A stretch of 64,000 nt of DNA from Tetrahymena thermophila SB210. Taxonomy: Eukaryota > Ciliophora > Oligohymenophorea > Hymenostomatida > Tetrahymenidae. The notes under the pieces were generated by a model. The model worked only from the letters and a program-made list of their open reading frames with translations. It ran no database searches and was not told the origin of the DNA. This document shows, piece after piece, positions 38,371 through 51,978 of the stretch (position 1 is its first letter; every line of letters starts with the position of its first letter). The stretch covers positions 1-64,000 of the forward strand of contig NW_002476430.1 of the NCBI RefSeq assembly GCF_000189635.1, given 5' to 3'. The translations under genes and the position numbers were made by a program.

Positions 38371-39099
38371 GATTAGTTCAATAAACAAACGAACTTATAT
38401 ATATATTAATATTATTTATAAGCTAAATAAAGCTAAATATATTATCAAAAAATAATTAATAAATAAATAAATTATTTGTTTTTATAATAAAATATTATGC
38501 TTATATATTCTTATCATTTTAAAATATTAATTAATTACTTAAAAAACATTTTTTTATTCATTTATATTATCTTTTTGATTTTACATTTTAAACTTTTACC
38601 TTCAAAATTACTTACTTATTTTCTTAAAATTAAGTGTTTTTTTATTTATCATTTAATAAATTATATATATTTATCTATCAATTTTTAATTAGATTATTAT
38701 TACAATATTTAATTATATTTTTTTATAAAAAATTAAAATTTATGAAATGTTTTTTATAATATTTTATACAAAATCTATTGCTGGCCTCTTTTCTAATATG
38801 TAATTTTTTATCGTATTAATTATTATTATTAATATTAGATATAAAAAAAAGTTACTTCAAAATCTAATAAAATGAAAAAGGTATTTTTCTACAAAAAATT
38901 TAGTTTGTTCTCAGAGATTGATCTTTATAATCCAGAAGAAAAATTTAGAATCGAAAATGATAATTTATTATAACACAGATAGAATAAGAGTAAATACTTA
39001 ATATTTAATTTGAAGAAGAAATAACTGTATATTAAGACAAATTAATTATTGAAAAAAGAATTCAAACACACTATTTATTTGATTAATTAAAAGCAAAAA
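38371..39099. other. Short intergenic region / possible 5' extension of next gene
   Basis: AT-rich spacer. The frame of the following gene is open upstream to an ATG at 38872, which would add 76 residues in front of the signal peptide. I treat that as leader, because the extension would bury the signal. Confidence 0.5.
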
Positions 39100-42000
39100 A
39101 TGATAGGACTTCTCTGTTTACTAATATAGATTACAAATATTGCTGTTGTTAAATCACAGTGCTATTAAGGATGCAAAAATTGCATTTTAGACCAAAATAC
39201 GTTTAGTTATACTTGTTAAGGTTGCAATTAACACTTTCAATATGATTATTCTTAGAATAATTGCGTTTATTAGGATTGCTAGCAGTAAATGTTATTATAA
39301 ATTGATGATAACTAATAAAGCTAATGCGTAAGTATTTGTGAAGATAACTCAACAAGCCAAAATGCTTTGAATTAATGCATTTAAACTAGAATTTGTAGCT
39401 AAAACTATAATACTTAGGCATCTTTTAGTAATAATTAAAAGGTATTAGATATTTTGTAATATTAATAATCATACAATATAATAAAATATAATGGCTTCTT
39501 AAACATAATAAATTCAGAAAATGGTTAATTTACTCTGAGCGTGTAGCTTGAAACTACCACTGTATTATGTGATTTTGTTTTTGGGAAGCTAATTCTAGTA
39601 AAATAAAATAATTAACTCTATGAATTTATTTTAGAAAATTAATAACAAATATAAATAAGTTAAATACCACAAGGTATAATCAATTCCTAGAGTATTATTA
39701 AAGGTATTTCATAAGATCTTTTAATTATTACATCTACAGAATAGAATAGTCAAAACTTATTTATTAATACATTTAGATTCTCAAACAACATAGTTAGTTT
39801 TGTCAACTATATTTAAATACCAATTTCAAATTAGAAAGTGTACTTTTTTGATGGAAAAGTCATATAGGTTAATTCAAATACAATAAAAATAAATGAATTA
39901 TAGGATAACTAAGATGCAATAACATTGAAAGTTTTATCAGAAAATATTATTTGCTCATGGAGCGCAAACTTCATAATATTAAATATCCTTACTTCTGCAG
40001 ACTAATTATCATTTTACATATTTATATAAAATAGTCAATCTATTTATAAGTATTCACAAAACAAGCTTAGTTGCAACCAAATAAATTTGATAGGAAATAT
40101 AAATAATGCAATTTTAATTAATTCTTCTGTTGGCTAATTGCTAATATATTAATTCGATTTTGTGTTATAAATTTAATAAATAGATTAACAAATAACATCA
40201 TAAATTTAGATGCAATAGAATATTGTCAATATTTAGTATTATTTGTAAAATTAATACATATATATATTAATTTTAACGATTGATAATAAGTTAAGTCTCT
40301 ACCAATTAGGACTGGTAGCTGATGCTTAGTTTACTTTATTGTCTTAAATAAAACTAAAAATAAATAATCCTAGTATCCTTAAGTTATTTATTAATGATAG
40401 TAATTAGAAAAACTTATTTGTAGCTGGTAATGACTTTGAATTAATAAACATAAACTAGTAAAATAACATGTAAAAAATATCAGTTACTTCTGCTTTTTCT
40501 TAGTAAATGCAATCTAACTAATAGTAAATAAATAAAGTTTATTTTGATACTGTAACTTAATTGCTTTATAGCTGTTCTACCGAAGGATAAATTATCATCT
40601 GGAATAGTATTAGCTCTTATGACCTTAAATATTACAAAAGTTTTTTTTTCTATTAAGATAGTTGTGTAGATTTTGTTGTCTTTCAAAATTATTACATAGC
40701 TGTACTTCTTTCTAATTCAGTATAGATTTTTGATTTACAATAACAGCAACAATAAATTTTTAGCAATCAAAACTAATAAATTGTTTCTTACACTCTGCAA
40801 TCCAGTCAAAAATATATGATTGTTGCTTTTGGAAGTTGCATAAATATCTTAGATGATAAAATTTAAATAGTTCTTTCATATTGCTCGAATTAGTATTAAA
40901 CTGCAATAAAACACGTTTTAATTAATGATAGCTAACTTATTACTATAAGTCAAAATCAAATTTATTTATCAAATATAAATTTTGATTTAAAATAAATAGT
41001 TTAAATTAAAATATAAAATACTTCATTTTAGATGATAAGTTATATCAAAAATGAGTCTAAAATAAATTGTTTAATAATTTTTGATTAAAAATAAAATTTA
41101 TTCATTGTTCTAGACTACTCGCTTAATGTAATAGATCAGCATACTTTACCATAAGTAATATAGATAATTGATGTGAACACGATGATAGATGATAATTTCT
41201 AAAATAAATACAGATATTTCTTTACACATTTTTGTAACATTCCATAACTAACTTATAAGTATTGTGTTTCTACTGTGCTTTAAGGATAAACTTAGATGAC
41301 TGTAATAAAGAACGTGTTTTAGCTTAGTACAATTATTACAACTTATAAATATATAACTCTTAATAATTAACTGATTTACAAAGTTTTATTCAATGCTTCA
41401 GCAAGTACCACTTACATATAAATATTGTTAAAGTGGAATTATAATACAAATTTTGTGAATTTAGATACTTTGTTTTATTTAAGAACTGATAGTTCAACAA
41501 TTCATTACATAAACCTTCAAAATTAGTAAATTTATTAAGGTTTCTAAAGTGGTTTCTTAGGTTTAAACATTGGTATGGCTAAATAAGGAACATTTTTCTA
41601 TTAAAATCCTTAAGGTTCATCAGACATTTAATCTATACAGTAAGTATATGATATTGGAAAGATATTTATAATAAAAAAAACGCTATTGGTTTTCGATATC
41701 GCTCAATAGCTCTTTATTAAAGAAATCAAAATAGACGATGAAGGTGATTTATCAACAGATTATATACAAAAATTTTAATACAATAAAAAACTGAGATTAG
41801 TTACTTGTTTTAAGAGCTAAATATTTTTTATTTTGGCATACAATTAAAATATTGAAACAGCTTTTAATCTGAAGAATTTTTCTCTGATAGCTGACTATTA
41901 TTTATAAGAAAATTAGTAAGTGATATACATATATGGTGCAAATTTAGCAAAATATGATATTTAATCATAATAAATTTAAGTTATTTATACACCTGATAGC

Positions 42001-45000
42001 TACATAATAAGAGCATGTGCCTTTTCATTATAAATGATCATTTGCTAAACAAACCCTTAGCAAATTTTAATATTTAATAATACTGATTATTCTGTTATTA
42101 AAAAAATTGCTTCATAAGACTTTCAAGATTAATTTGTTTTAAATGTAGATTAAGTCTACAATAACATTTTCATTTACAAGACTAATTTATTCTCTTATTC
42201 TATACTTAAAAAAGATTTAATTTAAGTTTTAACATAAAGCTAGCTTATTTCTTAGTTCAAAATTTGTGGCTCTAAAATAGTAATATTCACAAGCAACAGT
42301 AAATTTTTATTTTACCTTTAATATTTTTAATATCATTGATTATTTTTAAAATTTATCATTTATTTACAAAATTTTGTTAGATTTAGTTTAATTAATGTAG
42401 AATTTTATTAATATTTTTAATAAATAAAAAATTAGATGCCTTTATATTCACTAGAGATAGTCTTTTATTATTAGCATAATTTTAGTTACAAGGAAATTTT
42501 ATAAATAGTATATATTTAGATGATTATAATAACATAATTTATCATACAGATGATATATCAAAGGGATAGATATATTAAATTAGCTTAGATAGTCTTACTT
42601 AATTACCTTCTATTTCATAATACTATTCTCAAACAACTCCTAGGAGTATTTTTTATGATAGGGATAATTCTTTTTTGTTCTGTACTGATAACTAAGGTTT
42701 TTTACAACTTTTCTAATATTAAAGGAAAACGTTAGACACTATATTAAATATAGATGAATTTAATGGGAATTCCTAATTTAATGGATAGATTGATTACTAA
42801 ATTGGAAATTTTATAATTTACAATCAGTAATATGCCTACATTTTAAATTACAATAATTTGATAGGCACTTTTATTAGAGCTTATCAAACTATCAGATATA
42901 AATATATTATTTTAAAAAATATATTTATTGTTGCAAGCTCTAATAATGTTTTATACAGTTACAATAATTAGAGTTATGATTACTTAACAGAGTTTGATGA
43001 TAAATTACTAGGGTTATATCAATATTAAAATAATAATGTCGTAATTTTATTTTTTAACAATTATTTTCTTGTCTATCAAAATTTAGTTGGAATGATTAGC
43101 AATTCCAATTTTTCTAATAAATTTAGCAATTTAACTATCAAAGAATTTCTAGATGATGATATTTTTATAACAGTTAGCTCATAATTTATTCATTATTCTT
43201 ATCAGCAAAATAGAATATTGTTTTAATTTTAATTCTAAGAAATAGAAATCTTAAAACAATACTATAAAAACTAGAATTTGTAGATTCTTTTGCTTGGTTT
43301 CTCAACTGGAAAAGTTTCCGCTTATAATAAAATAACTCACTAATTTTATACTATTACATAATAAATAAGCCAAAATATAATAAGTTTCATATACTATTAA
43401 AATTAGATTTGGATTACATTTTAATATGGAAAGTTGATTACTTTTACAGATAACTAAATATTATTAAATAATTAAACTCCTATTAAAAACATCGATTTAT
43501 TGGGATTAACAAATGCTCTACAAAATTTGAAAGCTAGCTAGTTAGAGTTAAAATAGATATTTATAGATGAATTATATAACTAAATTTACATACACTTTAA
43601 CTAGTTCAAGTAAATTTATACTATTTAAATGAAAGACTTTTCAGTTGAATGTAAAATGATGTTTGCTCATAATAGATACAATACTTTATTAGTAAGTGAC
43701 TCATATATTATATTACAAACATCATGCTAATTAAATTTTCATTTAAGAAGTACTTAATAGTTTCTCTTTTTTATAAAGGACGATTTTAGAAGATAATAAT
43801 AATATTAAACTATTATCATAAATGATCAAATAGTTGTAATTGTATTTCTTTAAAAAATTAACATTTATTAAATTAATAAAAATGTCCCTTATTACAATAC
43901 AAATAATTATGATTTTTTTAAACTTATTGATTCATAAGTGCTTTCTTATCCACAGATTATGCAATATAATTATGATATTATTACATCAAAGCTGTAGATT
44001 ATTGGATTCACAACAAACAATATATTTGATTATATCTATGATGTTTCTTAAAATCAAAATTTATTATTAAATTAATGTATTTCAGTCATTTCAGTCTAAA
44101 ATCCTTTCTAATTGCAAAAATAATTATTGTTTTAGTAAGCTTCTTCTAGTTTATCTTAAACATATTATATTTATATTAAAGATAGCACAAATATTTTGAA
44201 TTTATTAAACTAATAAAAAAATCAAATAATTCTACAACCATAAGACAACAAAGTAATATAACTGGATACTTAAAGTCTGAGTTACTTTTAATACCAAGCA
44301 TCAATAAAATAATTTAACTTCTATTTCAAAGATTTAGGAGAGTATAGTTTTAGTGATAGTGTCTAATAAATAAATATTGAAAGCTCTTCTATCCTTTAAT
44401 AATCTATTGCAGGTAAAATGTTAACTGTTAAAAACAAGAAAGTTGTAAAAATAAATAAATTAATAATTGATTCGATATTTGATAAACAAGTATAAAAATA
44501 GTAAGCAAATACTGATTAATAGACTAGTACTTTTATATACTTTTTGAATTGTAGCCAATTATTTATTTATAACTTAGAAATCAGAAATTTAAATATCTAA
44601 AATTTGGCAACAGTGTTACTATTTGAAGAAATTGATAGTATTTAGATTGATAATTTAATCATTGAATAGAATGTAATATAGTAATATTTAATACAATTTG
44701 TTGAAGTCAAAAATCTTAAAATATTTAATATTTAAGTAAGAAATAACTTACAAAAATAATTCTTAGGCTAATCAATTTTCTTGCTAAGTGGCTGCGAAAT
44801 GACTTTAATTTAAGATGCTTAATACTATTAAAATTAAAATATTTAACTATTAAGAGCTTTCAATTATTTTGAAGATTAAACTACATAAATAAATTTAACA
44901 GATGATGTTCTCAATTTGAGTAATTTTTAATTAACGAAGAACTTTTACAAATTATTAGATCAGTAATAGATTAATTAAAAAAATGCATAGAATATTGCTA

Positions 45001-48000
45001 TGATCTAAATTGAAAGTAGTTATGCTAATATTAATAACTTTACTTCAACGCTTAATAACATGAATATAGTTTTTTAATCATCATAATAAATAGCTATAAA
45101 GGATAGTACATTTTAAAATAACACAGCTTTAGAAGGAGGAGCTCTTTATTTCTAAAATATTCAATAAAATATAGAGCTAAAGAATTGCATTTTTATAAAT
45201 AATATCGCTTATGCAAATGGAGGAGCAATTGTCTTTGATACAATAAAAAATATATTTTTAGACTAAACTACAAATATAAAGTAAAATACTGCATTGATTG
45301 GAGGAGGAATAAGAATAAAAGGAGTTGAATAATTTGTATTTTTAAATAAAGGATAAATTGTCCAAAATAAAGCTGAAATATACGGAGACAATATTGCCAC
45401 CTATCCAAGTTAGGTTTCAATTTAATCGTTTTCTTAATAAAAAGACTCATTTACATTTAAAAGTAATATTCCTCTTGGAAAGGTTTGGATTAATAACTTC
45501 TAAAGTGGAGGCTCTTTAGAATTTGATATATTTTTTATGGATGAAAATGGAAAACATATAAATTTTTCTTCAAATTCTTTAAAATAAGGAGTTTATCCTA
45601 AAATAATTTAAAATGAAATTTAGTACTGGAATGCTCATTTAATAGTATTTAATTCAAGCTTAGTCTAGCTTGTTGGAGAATCAAGTGTAAATTACAATTC
45701 ATTCAATGAAACTACTAAATCTTTTCCTTTTAAAACTTTATAAATCAACTCAATACCTCAATCTACTTAATTCTTAATTTTACAATATTAATTGGTTGAT
45801 TATATTTCACCAACATAAATTTCTGTAGAAATTAATTTCAGAAATTGTAAAGCAGGAGAAATAGAGCATTCTTTAAATGGTTTAATAAGATCATGCTTAT
45901 CATGTGATGTAGGTCACTATTCTATGTAAAATTATTCATAATATAAATAGAGTGAAATATTATGCAAACAATGTCCTTAAGAGGCAGAAATATGTGAATT
46001 CGATCATTTTATATTGAAATAAGGTTATTGGAGATCATCTAATTTGTCAGATTAAATTTTTGAATGCACAAAATATTAAGAATCTTGTAATGAATTAAAA
46101 TCTGATACCTAATTCGGCTGCATCGAAGGATATGTTGGCCCTTTGTGTGAGTAATGTGATTATTCAGGTATGATATGGCCTAATAGATATAGTGAAAACA
46201 GTTCTAAAAGCAATTGCTAAAAGTGTAGCGCGACATCAAACTAAATAGCTTTTTTAATCATATCTACTTCCATCATTATCGTCTATCTTTTCTTCTAAGT
46301 ATAATCAATCGTGTTAAACTTAAATTTATACTTAAAATGCAAGTAAATTAAATCATTTTCCTTTTTAAATAAAATTTGATTTTCTTTCAAAATATTTTTT
46401 GAAATATTATTTAATGAAATTTATCAAAAATAGTTATGTCAGACTGATGAACTTGGTTCCTATTTCAGTGAGTTAGTACAAGTTTATAAATACTTTTTAT
46501 GTTAAGTGTTTGATGAATTACCTTCAAATTCAGTTAATTTTGATAGGATAAATTGATTAGTTTCCATCGTTCATATCAGTTTTACCAAATACAATTGGAA
46601 AACCCTCTTCATATGCTGCTATTGGCTCACTTTGTTTAGTGCCTTCTGAAACAATTAATAAGAATGGATAAGGTAGAACTAAATTAGTGATTTCATAGTT
46701 TTATAATTTAATAATTGTTTTGATTATGATTGTTCTAATTTTGCTAGCAGAGCATTTTTAAATGAACTAAGTGAAATTAAAGAAAAATTATTACAGATAT
46801 AACGCTCTCTACTTTTTATATACGTTCATGTAGCCCGATTCTTTAAGTTTAATAGCGAAATTTCTCACGTGTAGGAATATAGGAGATTAGAGGTACTTTA
46901 CAGAGGATCTTCAGATATAATGCAACTAATAAGAATATTTATCATTTTAATATTACATAGGAATTCCACTTTTAATCTTCTGGATTAGCCTACCTGCATT
47001 CTTTTTCTTCAAATTATTTAAAAAGTCATCGAATTTAAAAAATCCATCAGTGATTTTTTGTTATGGATATTTTTTTATTGAATACAAATAAAATAAGTAC
47101 TATTGGGAATTTATGAGAATATACACAAAAGTATTTATAGTCTTATTTTATACTCTATATAATAGCAACAACCAATAGTTATCGTACTTAATAGTAATAA
47201 TTATTATGGTTTTTTACTTGCTATATCTGAACAAGTCAAATCCATTCCTAAATAATAAAATGATGAAAATGGAAAGACTGTGCTTTTTTAATTTGATTTT
47301 GTTAATCATTCTAGAAAATATAAAAAGCATAGTTCAATTTAAGCTTCTAATTAACATAATCATGTTAATGATATATCTATATTTCATCTTCAAAGTTATT
47401 TGTATCATATTATATCATAAATTATTTTCGAAGACAAATGCTTTTGGAAGAGCTTTTCTTTTTATTTTATCTAAGATACTTAGCAAGAAAAGTCTAAATA
47501 AAATATAAAGGCATTTTGAAGTTTCTTTAAAAGTATTTTATCACTGGAAAAAAATAAAAAATAATTTGTCCCTTTTGATAAGTCAACCTGCTTTAGAAAA
47601 AATAAACCAAAATATTAGTAAAATTTATCATTAATTAAATATCATTTTTATTAATATTTTAAAATTAAAGATTAAAAAAATAGCACTTTGCGTATTCAAT
47701 TTATCAATAACACATAATTACAGACGAACCACAAATTAATTACTTCTCCTATTTTAAATTTTTCTGATCAAAATAAATTGGAAGATATACAGAACTCTCC
47801 TTTTATGTTTTTAACTTCACCATTAAATAGTTATATTTCACCAACAAATGCATTGCTATTAACCTAAAAATCAAACATAATATTAAAAAAAAATTTATAA
47901 TCGTAAAAAACTTTAGATAATCAAAATAATTTTTTCGATTAAGTAAATGTTAACTAAGACGAATGGGCTTCAATTAATTCTGAATAAAATTTCTAAGTTT

Positions 48001-48098
48001 AAAATTAAGGACTCCAATTTTAGGATTAGATAGCAATCAAAACTCTCAATAATTTGAATAAAAAAAGTGTTACTACAACTATTACAGAAAACTAATGA
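39100..48098 (+). CDS. Giant Cys-rich multi-pass membrane protein (ciliate transmembrane family)
   Basis: Exons 39100-42298, 42436-46342, 46434-47691 and 47724-48098 give 2,912 aa in agreeing phases. The start MIGLLCLLIQITNIAVVKSQ is a signal peptide, followed by a small Cys cluster (CYQGCKNC, YTCQGC). Residues ~150-1900 are a very long extracellular region of repeated short beta strands, resembling beta-propeller/quinoprotein-like repeats. Around 1966-2025 the GG-rich motifs EGGALYFQN, NGGAIVFD and GGGIRI resemble Pmp-type beta-helix repeats. Residues ~2204-2332 form a Cys-rich EGF/GCC-like segment (CLSCDVGHYS, CKQCPQEAEICEF, GCIEGYVGPLCEQC). Then come about seven hydrophobic helices (for example IAFLIISTSIIIVYLFF, YLIVIIIMVFYLLYL) with the block FPSFISVLPNTIGKPSSYAA between them, and a Ser/Asn-rich cytoplasmic tail. 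This architecture recurs in large uncharacterised ciliate surface or receptor-like proteins. Function unknown. Confidence 0.8.
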
Positions 48099-49442
48099 AT
48101 TTTATCTTACTAAAAATATTTAATCTAGTATATTAAATTATTTTTTAAATATCTAAATTATCTTATAATTAAAAATCAAGAATTGTATTTAAATATATTT
48201 ATATTTTATATAGATAATTAGATATCATTTTTTAGATATATCATAGATAATTAATTCTTTTGAAAATAAATTTATCAAAATATCAGCATTGAAGTTTTGG
48301 TGATTTTATAATATTGCAAAATCAAAATTTGAATTAAAAATTATTATTTAATATGAAAAATTTTTCGTTTATTGTTTTATTTCATTCGTTTTGAAGATTT
48401 TTACAATTTATATTTGAAAACAAAATATAAGGCAATATTAAATATACTTCTAGAAGCCAAAGAAAGCTTTATGCTAATTAGAGTGAATAAATACGAAAAG
48501 CGTTGGAATGTATTTATTTATTTATGATTTAAAAATGAATGAGAAAAAAACCAATTAAAAAGATAGAGTAGAGTTTATTTCATAAATTAATGGATAATTT
48601 ATAAATTAATTGAATAAATTATTTGAATTGAATTTTAAAAGAAAATAAACTGATTTATTGTATCAATACTAAGATAAGTAAAGATAGATTGATATGATAG
48701 AATATATGTTTCTTCCTATTTTTAGATATATAAACAGAAATAATGATTGATATTGGACATTCATAATTTTATTGATTGATCAAATTGAATAGAGTTTTAT
48801 TTATTTTCATTTTATTCAAATATTAGATGGGTTTAAGGAGTAAATTATTATTATTTTGATGATTATTGCAATTTAAATTTCAAATTAAAATCTAAGGCAA
48901 TATTAAATATACTTCTAGTAGTCAAAAAAAGCCATAGGTTAATTAGATAGAGTGAATAAATGCGAATTTTAATAAAGCGTAGCAATGTATTTATGATTTG
49001 ATAAACAAGTTAGTAAAAAAACCAATTAAAAAGATAGAGTAGTGTTTATTTTATAAATAAATGGATAATTTATTAATTGAGTGAATTATTTGAATTGAAT
49101 TTTAAAAGAAAATAAACTGATTTATTGTTTGAATACTAAGATAGGTAAATAAAATAGACAGATTGGTAGAATATATATTTGATTTTTCCTATTTTTAGAT
49201 ATATAAACAGATATAATGATTGAGTTATTGATATTGGACATTCATAAATTTATTGATTGATCAATTTGAATAGAGTATTATTTATTTATTTATTTTCATT
49301 TTATTCAAATATTCGATGGATTTAAGGAGTAAATTATTATTATTTATTTATTTTTTAATATATAAATGGAGAGAGAGGGAGGGAAAGGATCATTAAAGTA
49401 TATTTTTTTGTTTTTAATCACGAGAAAAGAGAAAAAGGGTTT
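48099..49442. other. Convergent intergenic region with long direct duplication
   Basis: Downstream of the giant membrane-protein gene and of the Bdp1-like gene. It is dominated by two direct copies of a ~430-bp segment (see the separate entry). No coding frame is shared by both copies. Confidence 0.6.
48431..49345. repeat. Direct duplication, offset 465 bp
   Basis: The segment beginning GGCAATATTAAATATACTTC occurs at 48431 and again at 48896. Long matches run through both copies, including AACCAATTAAAAAGATAGAG, TTTTAAAAGAAAATAAACTG, TGATATTGGACATTCATAA and AAGGAGTAAATTATTATTAT near each end. The copies differ by scattered substitutions and small indels, so the event is not very recent. Neither copy looks coding. 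Confidence 0.9.
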
Positions 49443-49997
49443 TCATTAGCCTTGAGTGGTGGTATTTTGGGGTTAGATGAAAGCAGGAATTTAGCCTTTT
49501 AAAGCTTAATCAACTGCAGAGCTGTTTTTTTTGTCTTCGCGGTTGAATTTAAGCATGACTTATTTTCTGGTTTTTGTCTTAATTTCTTTAGAGATGAAGT
49601 CGAAGTTGGTTCCATGTTAAGCTAACAATTACCAGAAAGCGATTTCCTCACTGTAAGACCAGCGCTTTTACTTAGTGTTTTCTGTTTATCTGGTTCCCAA
49701 AACCATCTTTTTTACTGCCTACTTTTTTACTTAGTAGTAGTAAGATCTCTTCTCTTTAAGGATTTCACTAGCAATATACTGTAAATTATCTTCCTCTCCG
49801 TCTACTGTGCTAACGTCGTCGCACATGCTACAGTTACTGAAAGTAGTAGCCTCTTAAGTGTCTTATAAAAATTTGTTTTCCTCCTCTAATTAATTTGTAT
49901 AACTTTGTTTTTTCCAGTCGAATGATGCAATTCTTTAGCTGTCCATCTTGACGAACATCATTTAAGGTTAATTTTAAGATTAATCCTCTTCATTCAT
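49443..49997 (-). CDS. BDP1: Minimal Bdp1 (TFIIIB B'')-like SANT protein
   Basis: Single exon of 184 aa, ATG at 49997-49995 (MNEEDQSQNQPQMM) and TGA at 49445-49443. Residues ~115-165 are a SANT/Myb-like domain: RWSYSEEIAFWQLLAQHGTN, FDFISKEIKTKTRKQVMLKF, then NREDKKN. The tryptophan and aromatic spacing and the sequence GTNFDFIS...KTRKQVMLKFNRED match the extended SANT domain of Bdp1, the third TFIIIB subunit that bends DNA at RNA polymerase III promoters with TBP and Brf1. Upstream, a helical stretch (LQYIASEILKEKRSYYYQV) may be the N-linker that contacts Brf1. At 184 aa it is far shorter than fungal or animal Bdp1, retaining little beyond the SANT core. Expected to be nuclear. A different SANT protein cannot be excluded, but the match beyond the generic Myb pattern is good. 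Confidence 0.8.
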
Positions 49998-51978
49998 TAT
50001 TAATTGTGTTTAATTCATTGGGTTTGTTACTATTAAGTGTTAGTTTTGTTGTTGGTGAATTGATTGTAACATGTTTGTGTCTGGGTGAAGAAAAGGGTAC
50101 TCATTTTATCTAAATTTATTTGTTTTTTTTGATTAATTATTATTTAAAATTCTTTCAAATCTCCCTTTATAAATACAAAATTTATAGCATCTACTGATTT
50201 TTTCTGATATAATCAATAATTTATTCTTTCCACTTTTTGTTTATTTGTTCGCTCATTTCTATGTGTAATTTCCTCAGCCATCATTCATTCATATTGTTTG
50301 TCTATTGATTTAATAATATCTTCTTTGGGTTTTAAACAGTTATTTATTTCTTTTTTAGTGAGTTTTCTGCATATTTAATTTGAAATGTTTCTAAAATTTT
50401 AAACTCTTTTGACTTGTAAGAAAAACTCTTTAGAAATTTAGGATTTATCAAAAATAATCTGACAATTAAATAGAATTTATTGGTATGAAACAGACAATCA
50501 ACTTGCTTTATTTAATTCAGGAAACAATGTTAATAATTTTTAGTAAATAAGTTTCAATGAAATTTTCACTAACATTCGAATGTAAAAAATCTATTATCTG
50601 TAGTTATCCGTTCAAAATCACACAATGAAAGTGTCTATTTGATTTGAAGGACAGATAAATAAATAGATTGATTGATAGATAAATAGATGCTATAAAATAG
50701 ACAATATTAATTAATTAAATCAAACAATAATTTTGATAAAAAATTTTGTACTTTCGTTATGATTGATTAAAGTGACTACTAACCTATAACAGAATGAGAT
50801 AAATACTCTAAACTGATAAGCTTATGTTTTGCTATCCAAAATAAATCCAAATCTCATTTTTCTATACCTTGGATTACCTTCAGATAAATAATCTTTCTAC
50901 TACTTAAAATTAGCTTTTCTAATACTTTTAAATTAAATTAATATAAAATTATACTTTTATCTACCTCTTTTGAAAAATATATAGAATGCTAATTCTTTTA
51001 AAAATAAGATAAATAATCAAAAATTTTTTCAAAATTTTATTAATAAATTATATTAAAGAAAGAAAGAAAACTATTTTTAATGAAATATTATTAAAATAAA
51101 CTAAAATTCTTATTAAATAAATTTTAGCTTTAAAATTTTTTTAAAACTTAGATGAGCACTTTTAAACAAATCATTTGTAATTACACTTATTAATAATTCA
51201 TCCTTTTATATTTTATAATTATTAATTAAATAAATAAATTTTAGTTATTTGATTACTATTTAAATCTTATTTATAAATTAATTCTCATAATAATACTAAA
51301 ATAAATAAATAATTGAAATATCTTTTTAGAATCCGAATCACAAGCGTCTTTCATGTTTTTTTATTTATTTATTTAAAATATTAATTTTTATGCAAGATAA
51401 TTATGTTAGAAATATTTTCTACTTAATATGATATAAAAAAATAATGGATTTTTGAAAATCTTTATTGATATTGCTATGCTTTTTTATGATTTTACAGCAA
51501 GATAAATTTTATATATTCAATATTTGACAGATAAATAGTTTACTAACATTTTTCATGAATTATTTACAATAAGAAATAAATAAATATTTTTAAATTTACA
51601 ATATTAACTTTTTTTATTGCATAAAAAAGATTTAGAGATTTTTTATTATCTTTATTGAAATGTTAATCCATTCTATGATTTCCAAAAAAGATAGAGTTTT
51701 TTATTTAATCTTTGATAAAATAATACAAGAATGTCAAATAAAAAGAGATGTTTAATTTAATTAGATAATTTGAAATTTATTTGGATTATGAAGAATATAA
51801 ATAGAAATTTTAGCAATTTTTCATTTAATTATTAGATAATTTTTGTCTTCTACATAAATTTTAGTTAGTATTTTTTAATTAAATAAGTTAATTTATTATC
51901 AAAATAAGTATTTTGATCCAAGTCTTTTTTTAAATTAGAATGGAAATTATTTTATATAAATCTTTTTAATTATTTTAT
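49998..51978. other. 2-kb intergenic region, nothing supported
   Basis: Lies upstream of the Bdp1-like gene and downstream of the K+ channel gene, both on the minus strand. AT-rich, with (GATA/AATA) short repeats at 50650-50690. An open run continuing leftward from the K+ channel in an alternative frame is an artefact of the single-stop code. Confidence 0.5.

Noticed and set aside
38872..39099. Upstream in-frame ATG adding 76 residues to the giant membrane protein
   Set aside because: It would place a long polar stretch before the clear signal peptide at 39100.
43840..44070. Plus-strand short open frame within the giant gene
   Set aside because: Overlapping alternative frame inside exon 2 of the gene at 39100-48098.
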